Below are positions 1 through 10,783 of a DNA stretch of 64,000 nt, in pieces. The notes beneath the pieces are model-generated. The model saw only the letters and a list, made by a program, of their open reading frames with translations, searched no databases and had not been told where the DNA came from. The stretch spans positions 3,867,001 to 3,931,000 of the forward strand of contig JAPDOI010000010.1 in the NCBI GenBank assembly GCA_029168955.1, read 5' to 3'. The translations under genes and the position numbers were made by a program. The stretch's first letter is position 1. Every line of letters starts with the position of its first letter. Source of the DNA: Aplectana chamaeleonis. Its lineage: Eukaryota > Nematoda > Chromadorea > Rhabditida > Cosmocercidae.

Positions 1-1925
1 GGCGTTCTTCTTATTATATGCCCGAGCAGTCGAAGCCGACTATACTTTGCTGCTTGAGATGGCGTTGGGAGATGCTGGCACCTCCCTCGTGTCAAGCGTT
101 GATGTACTGCACCGATTTCCTTGTAAAGGCCTTCGTTATGGCATACACTCGGCCAGAAATATCCAAGCAAACGCCTAAAAAGCTTTCTCACCGTGCAATC
201 CAACCTTTCCATCTGCGTCTTCGGTGCTGCCCACGTCTCCGACCCGTGCATCATGATAGGGTGAATAGCGGATAGGTAGACGCGCAACTTGACTTCCTTT
301 GCGATGGGAGTAGACCACAAACACTTGGTTAAAGAATTAAATGCAGACGTAGCTTTTGCACATCGTTGTCGAATATCCGCTGCATAACTACCATCGTTCT
401 TCAGCAAACAGCCCAAATAACAGAAATCATTCACCAGTTCGATACGTTGTCCGTCCACACAAACTCCCGGTGAAGGCCTCTAAGAGACCCACATCTGCTT
501 GCATTTGTCGGGACGAAGACGAAGTCCATAGGCTGCGGCATACTTCGAAACGAGGTTCACAATCCTTTGCAGTTTTGCGTTGTTTTCAGCGAATAACACA
601 ATGTCGTCGGCGTACTCCAGGTCGACAAGGGAGCGTCCTGATGGTGTTAGGATCACATCCGCAGGAACCTGTTCTGCAACTCTACGCATAATGTCATCAA
701 TGGCGAAGTTGAAAAGAAAAGGTCCTGCTACGGCTCCTTGCCTTACTCCTGTATTCACTTCGAAAGCTGACGTAAATCCGGCAGGTGTATGAACTGCTGC
801 TGTTGTTCCTCTGTTCATGTTCTCGATTAACCGAACATACTTTTCCAGGACTCCATCTGCTCGCAGAGCATTGAGCAATCGATCACGATGAGGAGAGTCG
901 AACGCGGCTTCAAAGTCCAAAAAAGCAAGCTGTAACGGCTTCGAATACCGCTGCCACGGTTCAATTATTCTTCTCACGACGAACACTTGGTCGATGGTTG
1001 ATCTTCCGGGTCTAAAACCGGTCGTTCCTTCACGATGTTAGATAAGTCGCTCGAGAATGATACGTTCTAAAACCTTGTACATGACACGAAGTAGAGAGAT
1101 TCCTCTGTAGTTCTTAGGATCCGTGACGGATAGCTTCTTGTGAAGAGATACGATGATCGTATGTCTCCACGAGTCGGGTATCCTTTCGCTCATCCATATG
1201 GCACGGATGGTGTTGGTCATTTCACGAATCCTAGACAGAGGAAGCGCTTTCAGCATTTCAGCAGTGATGTTGTTATCTCCACCTGCCTTTCCATTCTTCA
1301 TTTCCCGGGCACAATCCATAACTTCAGACTCAGTCGGCGGTTCCTCACTGACATCGTAATGTGCTCTCTGAACACGTGGGAGCTCAGGTACTGATGGCGC
1401 TGGACGATTCAGTAATGAACTGAAGTAACCCTTCCATATTGGCAGCGTCGCATCGCCAACTGCAACTCCATTGGTAGTGTTCAAGACAGGAGAACATCTA
1501 TTCATCTTCCCGCTATACTGTCGCAGCAACGTGTAGGCTTTCCTCGGATTCTTCTCCTCCCAAGCCTTCTCGAACTCCTTAGCTCTACACGTCCACTCTC
1601 GTTCGCGGTCACTTTGAAGCTGCCGACGCAACTTCCTCCTCAGACGCTTCTCCTCCACGAAGTTTCCTGCAGTTCGGAGAGCACGTACCTTGTTGTAAGT
1701 AGACATCGTTTCCTCTGAGACGTAGGCGAACTTCTTCTTAGGCTGTACAACCGGGAAGGCCTCTTTCGAAGCGTCCTGAATGCACTTGACAAAAGAATCC
1801 GCGTCGCAAAGTTTCTTCTTCGTCCGGACTCCGATGTGAATAGAAACGCGTTGTCGAAAATTCCTTCTGCATTCTTCATCTCTGAGACTTGTCATGTCAA
1901 TACTCTGTACCTCGCTGTTCGTCAA
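1..1925 (-). pseudogene. RTE reverse transcriptase domain (broken, 3' end off window)
   Basis: This is the reverse transcriptase half of the RTE element. It shows NGKAGGDNNITAEML and NYRGISLL (fingers and palm), FRPGRSTIDQVF, LDFEAAFDS with the first catalytic Asp, GVRQGAVAGPFLFN, and YADD at 603-614 with the paired catalytic Asps. Codons are in one frame from 1925 to base 1 except for a TAA at 1035-1037, which sits beside a short deletion of a few residues before the FRPGRST motif, and a TAG at 480-482. Downstream of that TAG the thumb region continues in frame to base 1. The product would copy element RNA at a nicked target in the nucleus. Two stops make it non-functional here. Confidence 0.87.
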
Positions 1926-2943
1926 TACCTCGCTTCCTCTTATGAATCCTCGCAGTGAAGTTCAACAAAACAGGACGGTGATCCGAATCGAATGAGACAT
2001 CCCACAAAGCTCTAGATCTTCGAATGTCCGATACTGGAATATTCCTCGTCAGAACATAGTCGAGCTGTAATTTCAAAAATGTCGTATTCCGCTTCCGCTG
2101 CTCCTCTGGAGATAGCTGGGTTGGTCCCTGCCACGTAAGCTGATGGCGGCGATGATTCCACCTGAATGTCGATGCAATAATCAGACCACTGCGTTCACAA
2201 AAGTCGACAAGGCGGTAGCCATTGTCCGATGTTTGCTCCACTGGGTAGAACCATGATTCCTGATCAAGTCCCATCTTCGCATTTGCGTCGATCCCCACGA
2301 CAACAGCATGTTGACAAGGTATCCTGGCCAGCAACGTATTGAGTTCCTCATAAAACGCATCCTTCGAATTGTCTTCGGCGGTTTCAGTGGGAGCATGAGC
2401 ACTCACTATCCACAGATTGAATCCTCTGTGATCCCGCAGTAGTACGAATGCATTCCGGCACGACGTTGAGCCAAACTCCTTGACCTTACCACAGAAATCC
2501 TTCCTTACAGCTATTGCACAGCCACCCACTCTGCTACCGTCAGCGTTACCGCAGTAGATTGCGTACTATCCGACGCTGGTGACGGGTCTATCCTTGAGGC
2601 GGGTTTCCTGCAAAGCAGCAAACGGTGCATTGAAATAGCTCAGAAGTCTGGATAGCGCAGATTGTTGGATATCACTCGACAATGACCGGCAATTCGGGAT
2701 AGCGAAATTGTGGCTTGTGGACAAAGACTCCATGAACTCCCTTGGTACGGATCCTAAGGTGTTATGGACCAGAGGCGTTAGTGTGCCGGACGGCAACACC
2801 TTTATGCAATGTATGGGATACTTTCGCGATATAGTTGCGCACGCTATATCGCTCAAACGTTCCCTGTGTACACTCAAAAGTCTGCTGGGTTCAGAACAAG
2901 CAGGGGCACCAACGAGCAGGTACCAACAGACTTGTATACACAC
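1897..2943 (-). pseudogene. RTE apurinic-type endonuclease domain (broken)
   Basis: This is the N-terminal part of an RTE polyprotein, encoding the endonuclease that nicks target DNA for target-primed reverse transcription. Visible motifs of the exonuclease-endonuclease-phosphatase fold, in order, are an Asn-bearing NCRSLSSD strand, LQETRL with the metal-binding Glu, VSAHAPTE, GIDANAKMG with Asp and Asn, QLDYVL, and the C-terminal SDHRPVLL with the Asp-His pair. An in-frame TAG near 2566-2568 splits the domain after LQETRL. The frame is then lost at 1897-1925, where the reverse transcriptase continues one frame over. The first 80 or so residues upstream of NCRSLSS show no motif I recognise. 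The catalytic residues survive, so inactivation is by stop and frameshift rather than by loss of the active site. Confidence 0.85.
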
Positions 2944-3086
2944 CTCAAATCTTAAGAAAACTATTCATTCGAAAATCATAGCAAATTTCCATCTTGTCAT
3001 GAGTGTTTGTCAATCTCAAGCAAACAAAGTGTCTAAGCTAAAACCCTTCAACCACATCGTGGAATCTTCTCATAGCCTAGTTCGCT

Positions 3087-3099
3087 CATTTATAACATT
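3087..3099. repeat. Target-site duplication of copy A (3'-side)
   Basis: CATTTATAACATT directly abuts the element's GAA-rich tail and recurs identically at 6544-6556 on the other side of the element. Confidence 0.85.
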
Positions 3100-3133
3100 C
3101 TTCTTCTTCTTTGCAGCCACATTGAGGGTTTTG

Positions 3134-3577
3134 TCATAGGTTGAGGAACTGGGCGACCAGTAACGGATTTGTCCATAAGTCCATTACGGTCAGCGTGGTA
3201 GGTCTCTCCGGACAGTTGAATAAATGTGCGGTATCGTGGCCGATGGTACCGCAGTCCGGGCACACATCAGATTTACTGCTGTCAATCCTGCTGACATAAG
3301 ACATTAGCATTGTAGAGTGACCACAGCGTAATGATGCGAGCGTGCACCTGGCCCTTCTTCCGAGTTGAGCCTCGGATGTGCAGACTTGGGGCGGCACTAC
3401 CCCCAATATGGGATTAATGACCGCCTTTTCCAGATGACACCGTACAAACTGAGTATGCTCCTCGCGCAATAGACGGAGTCGTTCTTGCTGTGAGTCGTGC
3501 CATCTCTGCAGATTGTCTTTGCTGGGAGCATCGGCGAATGGCTTTCTGATCTTTCTTTCTCTGACGGGGTTTAGCAC
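3134..3577 (-). pseudogene. Copy A C-terminal domain with CCHC-like knuckle
   Basis: This 147-codon C-terminal piece lies one frame away from the reverse transcriptase. It has a basic, Gln/Arg-rich helix (QQERLRLLREEH), then LASLRCGHSTMLMSY, and a zinc knuckle of the form CPDC-x8-HLFNC. Knuckles of this shape close the ORFs of Jockey, Ingi/Vingi and related elements and probably bind nucleic acid. It stops at 3134, about 35 bp before the GAA-rich tail, so the 3' UTR is very short. The second copy ends in the same way at 24146. Confidence 0.8.
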
Positions 3578-5010
3578 TCTCCAAGAGGGTGATTTGGTTG
3601 TTTGACAATGTTGATGAAAAATTGTTGGGCCTGGAGCTCACAGTGCTCCCTTACTGGTAATAAGCGGGTCTCAGCATGCAAGTGATCGACCGGGGAACTT
3701 CTTGCACACCCGGTGGCGATTCGAAGAGCCGCATTCTGTATGCGTTGCATCTTAGTCCAAGAGGATTCCGAAACTAGATGCTGCCAAACTGGGGCGCCGT
3801 ATTCCAGTGCAGGCTGGAGAATAGCCTTATACGTTGTAATAATGGTTTCTTTGCTACTACCCCATGTTGTACCGCCCAGGGCTCTAAGCACGTTAAGCTT
3901 CGCTTTAACGATAGCCTGCTTCTGTTCCGTGTTCTTATGGAATTTGAGCGATGGATCGAGTACGAGTCCGAGAAGTTTTGGGAAGCGGGCGGCAGGCAAA
4001 CGATCTCCATTCCATACGACATACGGATGTGCGCTGTGTTCAGATGGGTCCGTTGTGAGTACGGATACCGATGACTTTGACGCAGAAATCTTCAGCATTT
4101 TGCGGTCGAAGAAGCTTTTCAGTGCGGTCAAGTACCCGTTAATCTTAGCGGCGGCCACATTTATGTCCCGATCACGACACAAGACAGTCATATCATCAGC
4201 GTAAGCGACCACCTTGATATCTTGGGGTGGGGCGGGCATATCTTCGAGGTACAGACTGAAGAGAGCAGGCGACAATACACCGCCCTGTGGGACTCCAGCT
4301 GCAATCGGAATGCTGTTTGAGACATGATTCTGGAACATCACTCTAGCCCGTCTTCCCTTAGTGAATGCAGCTATCCAGCGCTTTTGCCATGGCGGGATTG
4401 ATGACTCCAGTAAGTTGTTTGATAAGATACCAAAATTCACTGTGTCGAAAGCCTTCGTGAGATCCAAGGCAACTGCTACAGTTCTTTCCGGCTTATACGC
4501 GTTGAAACCATCAATTGCATAGCTCGTAATTTCTAACAAAGCTGTCGTGGTGGAATGCATTTTTCTGAATCCATGCTGAAACACCTGTCTCTCGTTGTGC
4601 TCGGCCAGGTCTTTGACGATCAGCTTTTCAGCTACTTTAGCAAAAGAAAACAACAAGCTAATGGGCCGATATCCCTTGACTGAAGCTTGGGGCTTGCCAG
4701 GCTTGGGCAGCGGAACGACGTTTGCCATCTTCCAATTCTGCGGGATAGTACACGACATGAACGAGGAGTTTATCACATCAGTGAGGAGCGGTAGTAAGTC
4801 AGTGGGTATCTTCTTCAAGACAGCAGGACATATCCCATCAGGACCAATAGCTCTAGAGTTCCGCATTTCCTTTATAATCTTCTCAATTTGCGTCGTAGTA
4901 AACGCTTCGGCCGTGCTCATATGCGGGAGGCGGCAGAGCTCTCTTACAGTCACTCTATTCCGCGGACCTCGTTTAGCACTGGTGATGAAAAAACTTTTTT
5001 CCGAGCGCAT
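3571..5010 (-). pseudogene. Copy A reverse transcriptase, longest intact segment (479 codons)
   Basis: An uninterrupted 479-codon stretch covers the reverse transcriptase. Visible in order are GPDGICPAVL, GYRPISLL, GFRKMHSTTTALLE, ALDLTKAFDTVN with a catalytic Asp, GVPQGGVLSPALFS, and AYADD at about 4192-4206 with the catalytic Asp pair, followed by a thumb and the LGLVLD and YGAPVW segments. It follows the endonuclease segment through a short out-of-frame patch between 5010 and 5035. It ends at a frameshift near 3571-3577, after which the C-terminal domain continues. The homologous protein of the copy at 24146-26180 is clearly the same family. I label it a pseudogene because the whole polyprotein is broken, although this domain on its own looks intact. 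Confidence 0.85.
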
Positions 5011-5034
5011 AAGCGGCTTCCTTTCCTGATTTGA

Positions 5035-6136
5035 TTACACCGATGTCGAATTCGATAGTGGAGACGGTGGCGGGTGAGCTTTACCCGAAAGCTTCCGTAA
5101 AACCTTCCAAGTAGCTGCACTGTCCGTCTTAAAGTCCATCTGTCCGGTGAACTTCTCCCACTCTTCTTTCTTGTGTCTGTCCAAATCCTTTTTGATCTCA
5201 CTGTCAAGCTCAGCAACCACGGGGTCCAGATGATTAACCGCTCTCCTCGCATCTCTCGTTCTAATTTTGTCGAGGATTTCCCTGTTGACATTTGGATAGA
5301 ACGTCTTGACGCGACCGATAGGGATAGCCGCATTCATGGCCTTGCGGATTGCGTCAGATAGATGGCACTCCTTCTGGTGCACGCTTCCATTCCACGGGTA
5401 ATCTGCCGATAGGCGAAGCGCAACTTCACTGAACAGGCGCCAGTCTGCTCGGCCTAAATTAAGATAAGAACGTTGGCGAACACCAGAAAAGGGAGCGAGA
5501 GAATTGGATAGATCGATGTGGACAAAGACAGGAACGTGGTCACTTGGCAGAGTAGTCGAGGTAGACCATGAGCAGCAGCTAGAAAGGTTGAACGAGACAA
5601 GAGATATGTCTGGGCTAGAAGATCGGCCGCTGGCAGGGAGACGAGTGGGCTGATCATCGTTTAGAATGACCAGTTCGCACTCATCTGCCCATTCTTCGAC
5701 GTCATTTTCTCTAGCATCAGGACCGAGAGACGAGCAAAAGGTGTGAGCGTTGAAATCACTCGCAAATACAGACGAGGATGAGAGGGAGCAGTCGCTCAGC
5801 TGCTCAAGAAGTGGGACAGGATTGTAGGAGGAAGGGTATGATGTAGTAGGTGGAATGTATATGTTGAAAAGAGAAAGGGGTGTTTTTAGGGAGATGGATT
5901 GGGAGGTACTCGAGAGTACCGTCCGTGGGGGTGCTGGGAATGAGGTGTGAGGGAAGTGAAGATAGAACGAAAGTAGAGACTCCACCGCCGAGAGATGACC
6001 TTGGAGCATGGTAAGAAGTATAGCCTGGGATATTGGGATGAGGATAGGTAGGGGATGGAGAGAGCTTGGTTTCTTGAACCATGATCACGTCTGGATGGTA
6101 AGTACGTGTAAAGAGAGAGAGTTCAGAAAGCGGCAC
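5035..6136 (-). pseudogene. Copy A AP-type endonuclease domain (frameshifted)
   Basis: This is the endonuclease of copy A, spread over two frames. The first part (to about 5890) carries VQETKL with the metal-binding Glu and a GGGVSTFV strand. A frameshift follows, and the rest reads LSLFNIYIPP, SDFNAH with Asp and Asn, DISLVS, and SDHVPVFVHI with the terminal Asp-His pair near 5535. After the domain, a linker with a basic, alpha-helical look (KKDLDRHKKEEWEKF) leads to the reverse transcriptase. The reading frame is lost again just before 5035, and the next segment resumes at 5010. The gene would nick target DNA in the nucleus. All catalytic motifs can be found, so the damage is frame loss only. 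Confidence 0.8.
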
Positions 6137-6543
6137 GAAGGCCGTTTAGATTGATATGCACAATGGAAAGGGGGCGATTTGAGATAGAGGAATCTGAGAT
6201 GGAAGGTGGGGAGCATAACACACAACGAAAAGATGAGTTATGATGCCTCACAGAACTGAGACCCGAACAGGAGAGATGCACCCACCTTTGGCATCCGAAG
6301 CACTGGACGCTGGTATGTCTCCAGTTTACATCCTCTCCGCACGTGGCGCATTGGTACTTCTGAGCGGGTCCAGGATTCCTCTCCACGCCGGCCCTTTGTA
6401 GGAGAATCCGAAGGAGAGTTGCGGCCGGCCAGCACCTCTCCCATGACAAAAACCCTCTTTGTGGAGGGGATGACGTCGGTTTGCACGGAGGCGATCTTCT
6501 TTCCTCCACACTGCCACGGCACGAACGTACGACATCTCGGCAG
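6123..6543 (-). pseudogene. Copy A N-terminal region: 2A-like motif followed by PHD-type zinc finger
   Basis: The open frame reaches the element's 5' edge. It contains a Leu-rich stretch followed by AGVERNPGP (GVERNPGP at 6366-6389), which matches the 2A-like D(V/I)ExNPGP consensus except that the Asp is Gly. Such motifs, known from trypanosomal ingi/L1Tc and several CR1-like elements, make ribosomes skip a peptide bond before the last Pro. Next comes a zinc finger with the spacing C-x2-C, C-x2-C-x4-H-x2-C, C-x2-C (about 6213-6348), typical of PHD fingers in retrotransposon N-termini. The frame then enters the first endonuclease strand (HINLNGL) and is lost near 6123-6136. The open frame runs beyond 6543 to 6785 only by chance, because 6557 onward is target DNA. 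No ATG in this frame lies inside the element. Confidence 0.75.
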
Positions 6544-6556
6544 CATTTATAACATT

Positions 6557-7119
6557 TGCATGTATCGGCATTAACATGTACAAAACCGTGCTCTAGTAAC
6601 AACCGCCTCTCACACTGCGCCCTCCTTCCCTTCACCGTGCATCCTCTGCGTCTCTGCCACTCTGCCATCCCCGGGGGACGAACGTTAGGTGTGCATACGG
6701 TCCATCCCCTGGCATCCTCATGGGGACGCTCGGGGACGGATCCCGCCGGGGAGAGGTATGCATACGGCCCAGGCAGTTGCGCCATTTTGCGCGCAACCTG
6801 TTGCCCAAAAATTTGGGGAAATTTGAAAAAAAAAATTTACGATCCCACTCTGGAACAAGAAATGCTTTAGCTTTTTCTCAGTGATAAATCGGGAAAATTT
6901 TCAAACTTAAGGTAATTAAAGACAAATTTAATTTTTTTAGGATTTTCAATTTTTTTAGGATTCCCTCTCTCTCCAAAAAATTTGCGAGCCACCCAAATTT
7001 CAAAATTTTCCAGAAATTTTCTGAATTTTTACGACCCCCCCGTTGCGCCGAGTCGCAATCCTGCTCAACCCTGCTCCTCCATAGGATTAATCACCACCGA
7101 GAACTTAAATCTTTCATAA
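6557..7119. other. Flank of copy A, no gene seen
   Basis: This is target DNA of the copy A insertion. It is GC-rich up to about 6780, including GGTATGCATACGGCCC at 6755-6770, a motif that recurs at 37738 and 38700. Beyond that it turns AT-rich with A and T runs. No gene or element ends were recognised. Confidence 0.5.
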
Positions 7120-7120
7120 G

Positions 7121-7269
7121 GGGCTTTCAAAGTGGCGCCGCTGCGAAATTCGCTGTCGCAGGGGTTGTACAAAAGATGGGGAGTGCTACGCAGTACTACG
7201 GAGCACTCCCCATTCTTTGTAAAATCCCTGCGACAACGAATTTCGCAGCGGCGCCACTCTGAAAGCCCC
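7121..7269. repeat. Near-perfect foldback, about 70-bp arms
   Basis: Starting at GGGCTTTCAAAGTGGCGCCG, the left arm is repeated in inverse by the right arm ending CGGCGCCACTCTGAAAGCCC, with only a few mismatches and a short centre around 7190-7200. It is a palindromic MITE-like sequence with no coding content. Confidence 0.8.
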
Positions 7270-8045
7270 AATAAAGAAACGCGAAGAACAAGACGCTTGC
7301 GAGATTAACTCAGTAAGTTGCGTAAAGGCTACAAGCAACTTGCTCGAAAGTTGCTCGGAGGTGCGAGATCTGGATTCCTCATAATGACGTTCCTGTCCCT
7401 TCTGATTCAACAGGTGATTGAGCACGATATTTAAAAAATCTCGTCTCAAACAACTCGTCCACCTGACTCTAACTGTAGGAATCGAGGCGATTTTTGGGGC
7501 TCAATAGCTCCTATTGCGATCAAAGTGATAATCCCACAAAAAAAGGTGGTAACTGATCTTGGAAATTAAATAATGACCGCTCTGGGGGATATGACAACAC
7601 CGGGATAGTGTAGAGCCGTTGCCTACCTGTCCCGGAGCGGAACTGTAGCGGATCCAGCGAGGCACTATCGCGGGGTAGTAGCGGAATTATCACGGAGCCG
7701 CCAGGGAGAAATCTAGTAGCCACCGCGAAAACTTGCATCAATCAACCTTCTCACCTTACTTTACCCACACGAAATGCCGCGGCGCATCCGCGACAAATCT
7801 GATGCACCTCCGCGAATAGCCTCTGCTTGCCGAGTAATAGCCGCGAAATAATGCTCGCCGCGAAATAGCCGAGAAATAATGTTCTCCAGATAAGTATACG
7901 ACGCATTCCAAAGGCATGATTCAGAACTCAATACCTCCGTCGGTTGCGGAGCAGCTCATCCCCGTTGGCAAAAAATGATTACCAATTTTGGGCAGGGGGT
8001 CGAAACTTCTGGGTGGGCGAGATTCTTAAAAGGGTGCGAAAGCTC
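7270..8045. other. No gene seen; diverged CGCGG-type repeat
   Basis: About 775 bp without a supportable ORF. From 7590 to 7740 it holds short GC-rich words (GGCACTATCGCGG-like, with GTAGCGGAAT) that also appear at 13050-13740, so it is probably a diverged dispersed repeat. Confidence 0.45.
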
Positions 8046-8049
8046 TTAA

Positions 8050-8525
8050 GGACAGTGCCCACGATAAACTTCGTCCTCGTTTTTTGGCCGGAAATCGAAA
8101 GTTATATATGTATATATGTGTAAATATATAAATCGAAAGTTCAGGGTCTCATTGGAGCACTGGGGTGGAAAGAACGATCGGAAACGAGCCCGGAAGAGCT
8201 CCATACGGCTCCGAAGTCCGCTCGCCCTAGCCCTTCCGCTCGCGGTCGAGTTTTCCAAGAAATAGTTTGGTCCGCTTCTACATTAACATTGGAGCACGAG
8301 CGCTGCTGAGTTTTAGCATTGGGGCGATTTTGCGCACGCTATCTACTCCAGGCCCATGCCCGCGCAACTGATCCACCGTTAAAATGTGGCTTTCAAGAAG
8401 AAGAGCTGACTTTGGATGTTCCGCAGCGTTTTTCATGATTCTTTCTTCACTGATGAAACAGTCAGACTCTAAACTTTCGATCCCTGGTGAGAATCCGAAA
8501 ACGATTTTTATCGAGGACACTGCCT
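8050..8525. mobile_element. TTAA-flanked MITE (476 bp)
   Basis: The inverted ends read GGACAGTGCCCACGATAAA on the left and the complement of AGGCAGTGTCCTCGATAAA on the right, flanked by TTAA at 8046-8049 and 8526-8529. The TTAA duplication and AGGCAG-type ends match other elements in the window (32383, 32838, 36546, 50445, 55416). TTAA duplication is the hallmark of piggyBac-type transposition. There is no transposase. Confidence 0.7.
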
Positions 8526-8529
8526 TTAA

Positions 8530-9462
8530 GAGCTTTTAATGCTCCAAAGGATAGGGGAATCCTTGATTAGGATTCCATCATACGTTGGTTTGAAATCGGG
8601 GCGGGGATGAGTTGCCCGTTACTGAACTGGGTTCCATTACCCAAGTTTGAAATACTTGGACCTCGCTCAGCCTCTGAAGGCCCCGCCCAACCGCTAGCGG
8701 CTCGGCGAGCCGGCGACGGCTGCATCTTGGTTACTTCACGTTATTTCGCGCTCATTTCTCAGCTATTTCTCGTTCGTCTCGTGAAAAGCCGAGAAATAAC
8801 CCGCCAGGAGCCGCTGCGAAGCCTGGTGGGCTATTTCTCGGCCAAAACTCTCAGAGCAGGCACCGACACGGTATTATCTCGGCACTATCAAAACCATTTT
8901 TCCCAGAGCGGGGCGCTATTCTATGCAAGACTAGCACAAGAATGTGAAACGGTTTTTTGGACGTTTTGTGCTTTTCAGGAAAATATAAATACACACGTCC
9001 AACCCAGATAATTAAACACCTAACCACAGAAACATTTAACAATGAATAGTGTTACAGTGAAAAGCCATGAAAGAATTCCGTACAAATGCAAATACTTGTC
9101 CCATATGGCTGAACCGACGCTTCCATTCATACAGATCAATAATGATTCAGTCATCTCGACAGTCAGCAAAACAAAGTTGTTTGAACAAAGAACTACGGCA
9201 ATAGCAGGCAAAATGCACTTGTCCGTGTCCTATCCCACACTATGAAGATTGTTATAAAAGTTGAAGGAACCATTCCCCATGAGAGGTTAAACATTCAAAA
9301 CTATCTGCACTCAAAAAAAAAAGCCTCGGGGAGAAAACATGCCTACTGCAGTACCACTTCCACCGGAAGCTCTCTTCGGTTGGATGAATTGAGATCATAA
9401 AGAAACGTACGCTGATAACAAGAAAACCAAGTTCTAATTCATTGATTCCAGATTCTTTATAG
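8530..9462. other. No gene seen; short CTATTTCTCGG words
   Basis: 8745-8890 contains repeated ATTTCTCGGC/GCCGAGAAAT words in both orientations, also present near 7850. The rest is AT-rich and shows nothing recognisable. Confidence 0.4.
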
Positions 9463-9478
9463 GTGAGAATTATCACAG

Positions 9479-9667
9479 CACCAAAAGAGAACAATAAGGA
9501 TTATCGAGAAATCGAACTGCACAAACATTACCTTGAACGGAAGTTTTCGACGGAACACGGCATTACAGTGTCAGTTGAAACAAAAAGGAAACAGAACTTC
9601 GAGGAGAGATGGCGAGTGGATCGGAAGGAATATCAATGGCCGAATACTGATTGCAGATATTCAAAGG
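9479..9667 (+). other. Exon-like open segment with GTAAGT donor (weak)
   Basis: This is a 189-bp open stretch (63 codons, phase 0 at both ends) between a weak acceptor (ATCACAG) and a strong donor (GTAAGTG at 9668). A second frame is also open over the same interval, and neither reading resembles a family I know. There is no neighbouring exon that I can link. It could be a real exon of an unrecognised gene or chance. Confidence 0.15.
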
Positions 9668-9867
9668 GTAAGTGAAACACGAAGCCTGAACCAAATTGCT
9701 CGAGTATTGGCCCAATTCGCCAATTTCTACTCCCATAGTTGTGAATAAAGGCACAGTACGCCCTCAGATATGAATGTTTAGATTTTCATTTAGTTGTGTA
9801 GTAGATCCCTCCCGTACAAAACGTGCCAAGGGCGAGATATCGATTCCTCCGAGTAAGCGAAGTATAA

Positions 9868-10780
9868 GGCCTCTTTCAGAGTTCGATCGCTGTGCGACGC
9901 GATCGTGATCACGGCGACGCGACCGTCGCGTCGCCGTGGAAATCGCAGGCTTTGGAAGTGTGAATGCCCAATCGCGAAAGTTGGCGATCACGCTTTTTTA
10001 CGTACACATTCTAATCTACGCCTAGTCAGGGTGAATGAGTACAGCAAATAAACACCGCTAACTGCAGCTGTGTTTATTTGCTGAATTCATCAGTGTAGGA
10101 AAAATATTGTAAAAAATTATTTGTGAGGGTTCGCTGGCCGTGGGTGGTGCTGAATGTCTTCGACAAGGCCTTTTTTTCTCCTTTTGTAATCAAAAGCTTC
10201 GTGGCTTCTGTCGTGCATTCTGAGATTTATAATTGGATCGGCAGTTCACAAACAGAGAGGATTAGAAAAAAGAACCCGGCACAAAAATTTACCATCAAAA
10301 CGAGTTCAACACCGCACATGCACGCTTAACCATTACAAATAAATAATGGAAAGTTTTTCATGAGAAGCACTGTCCTCAATAATGCGGGAAAAAATAATAT
10401 AGATGAATAAAAGGAGTGAATTTCTTCGTATGTCTTGAAGTGAAACAAATAATGACCTTAAAAAATTAATTTTCCCAAAAAATAGAAGATGTTCCGCGAT
10501 GCGAATCACTACCTCGGCAGTCGAGAATGTGGGTAAGCTACCTGAAAGAAGAGAATTACTTAAAAAGTAGAACGGGAAAAAAAAGAAAAATTCGAACGAG
10601 GCCACATGAAGCGGTCGCAGTGCACGGCGACGCGATCTGGCAATGCCACTCGCGCGACTGGGCGACTTTCTCCGCGATCTTGTTTGAATGGCCTGCGACC
10701 TGATCGCGCGACGCGACCAGATCAATACGCAGGGTTTTCATTCGGTCGCGTCGCATTGCGATCGAACTCTGAAAGAGGCC
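9868..10780. mobile_element. Harbinger/PIF-like non-autonomous element (913 bp)
   Basis: A perfect 23-bp inverted pair (9868-9890 and 10758-10780) begins GGCCTCTTTCAGAGTTCGAT and is flanked by TAA at 9865-9867 and 10781-10783. A 3-bp TWA duplication with GGCC-type ends fits PIF/Harbinger. The subterminal parts are rich in GCGACGCGA words on both sides. The middle (10000-10560) is AT-rich with no ORF of note. A 140-bp relative lies at 52111-52250. Confidence 0.75.
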
Positions 10781-10783
10781 TAA

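Larger units (their letters stand above)
1..2943 (-). mobile_element. RTE-clade non-LTR retrotransposon, broken, truncated by the window edge
   Basis: The minus strand reads endonuclease then reverse transcriptase, with no RNase H and no separate gag, which is the layout of RTE-clade elements. The coding frame is interrupted by an in-frame TAG near 2566, a frameshift in the 1897-1925 overlap, an in-frame TAA at 1035-1037 and an in-frame TAG at 480-482, so this copy is dead. Coding similarity continues to base 1, so the 3' end lies outside the window. Its upstream end is uncertain; coding-like sequence is visible to about 2943. A different retrotransposon starts at 3100 in the same orientation. 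Confidence 0.88.
3100..6543 (-). mobile_element. Non-LTR retrotransposon copy A (2A-like/PHD-endonuclease-RT), apparently full length
   Basis: A 3444-bp insertion on the minus strand. Its 3' end is a GAA-rich tail (plus strand 3100-3113). It is flanked by a perfect 13-bp direct repeat, CATTTATAACATT, at 3087-3099 and 6544-6556, the expected target-site duplication. The order is a 5' segment with a 2A-like motif, a PHD-type zinc finger, an AP-type endonuclease, a reverse transcriptase, and a C-terminal CCHC-like knuckle. That layout resembles CR1/L2/Jockey/Ingi-Vingi relatives; I cannot settle the clade without a tree. The same family occurs at 24105-26322. At least four frameshifts break the reading frame. 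The 5' terminus agrees with the internal junction of the second copy, which suggests it is the real RNA start. Confidence 0.88.

Noticed and set aside
6557..6785. N-terminal extension of the copy A ORF to an ATG at 6785
   Set aside because: It crosses the 13-bp target-site duplication at 6544-6556, so it is target DNA joined to the element by chance.
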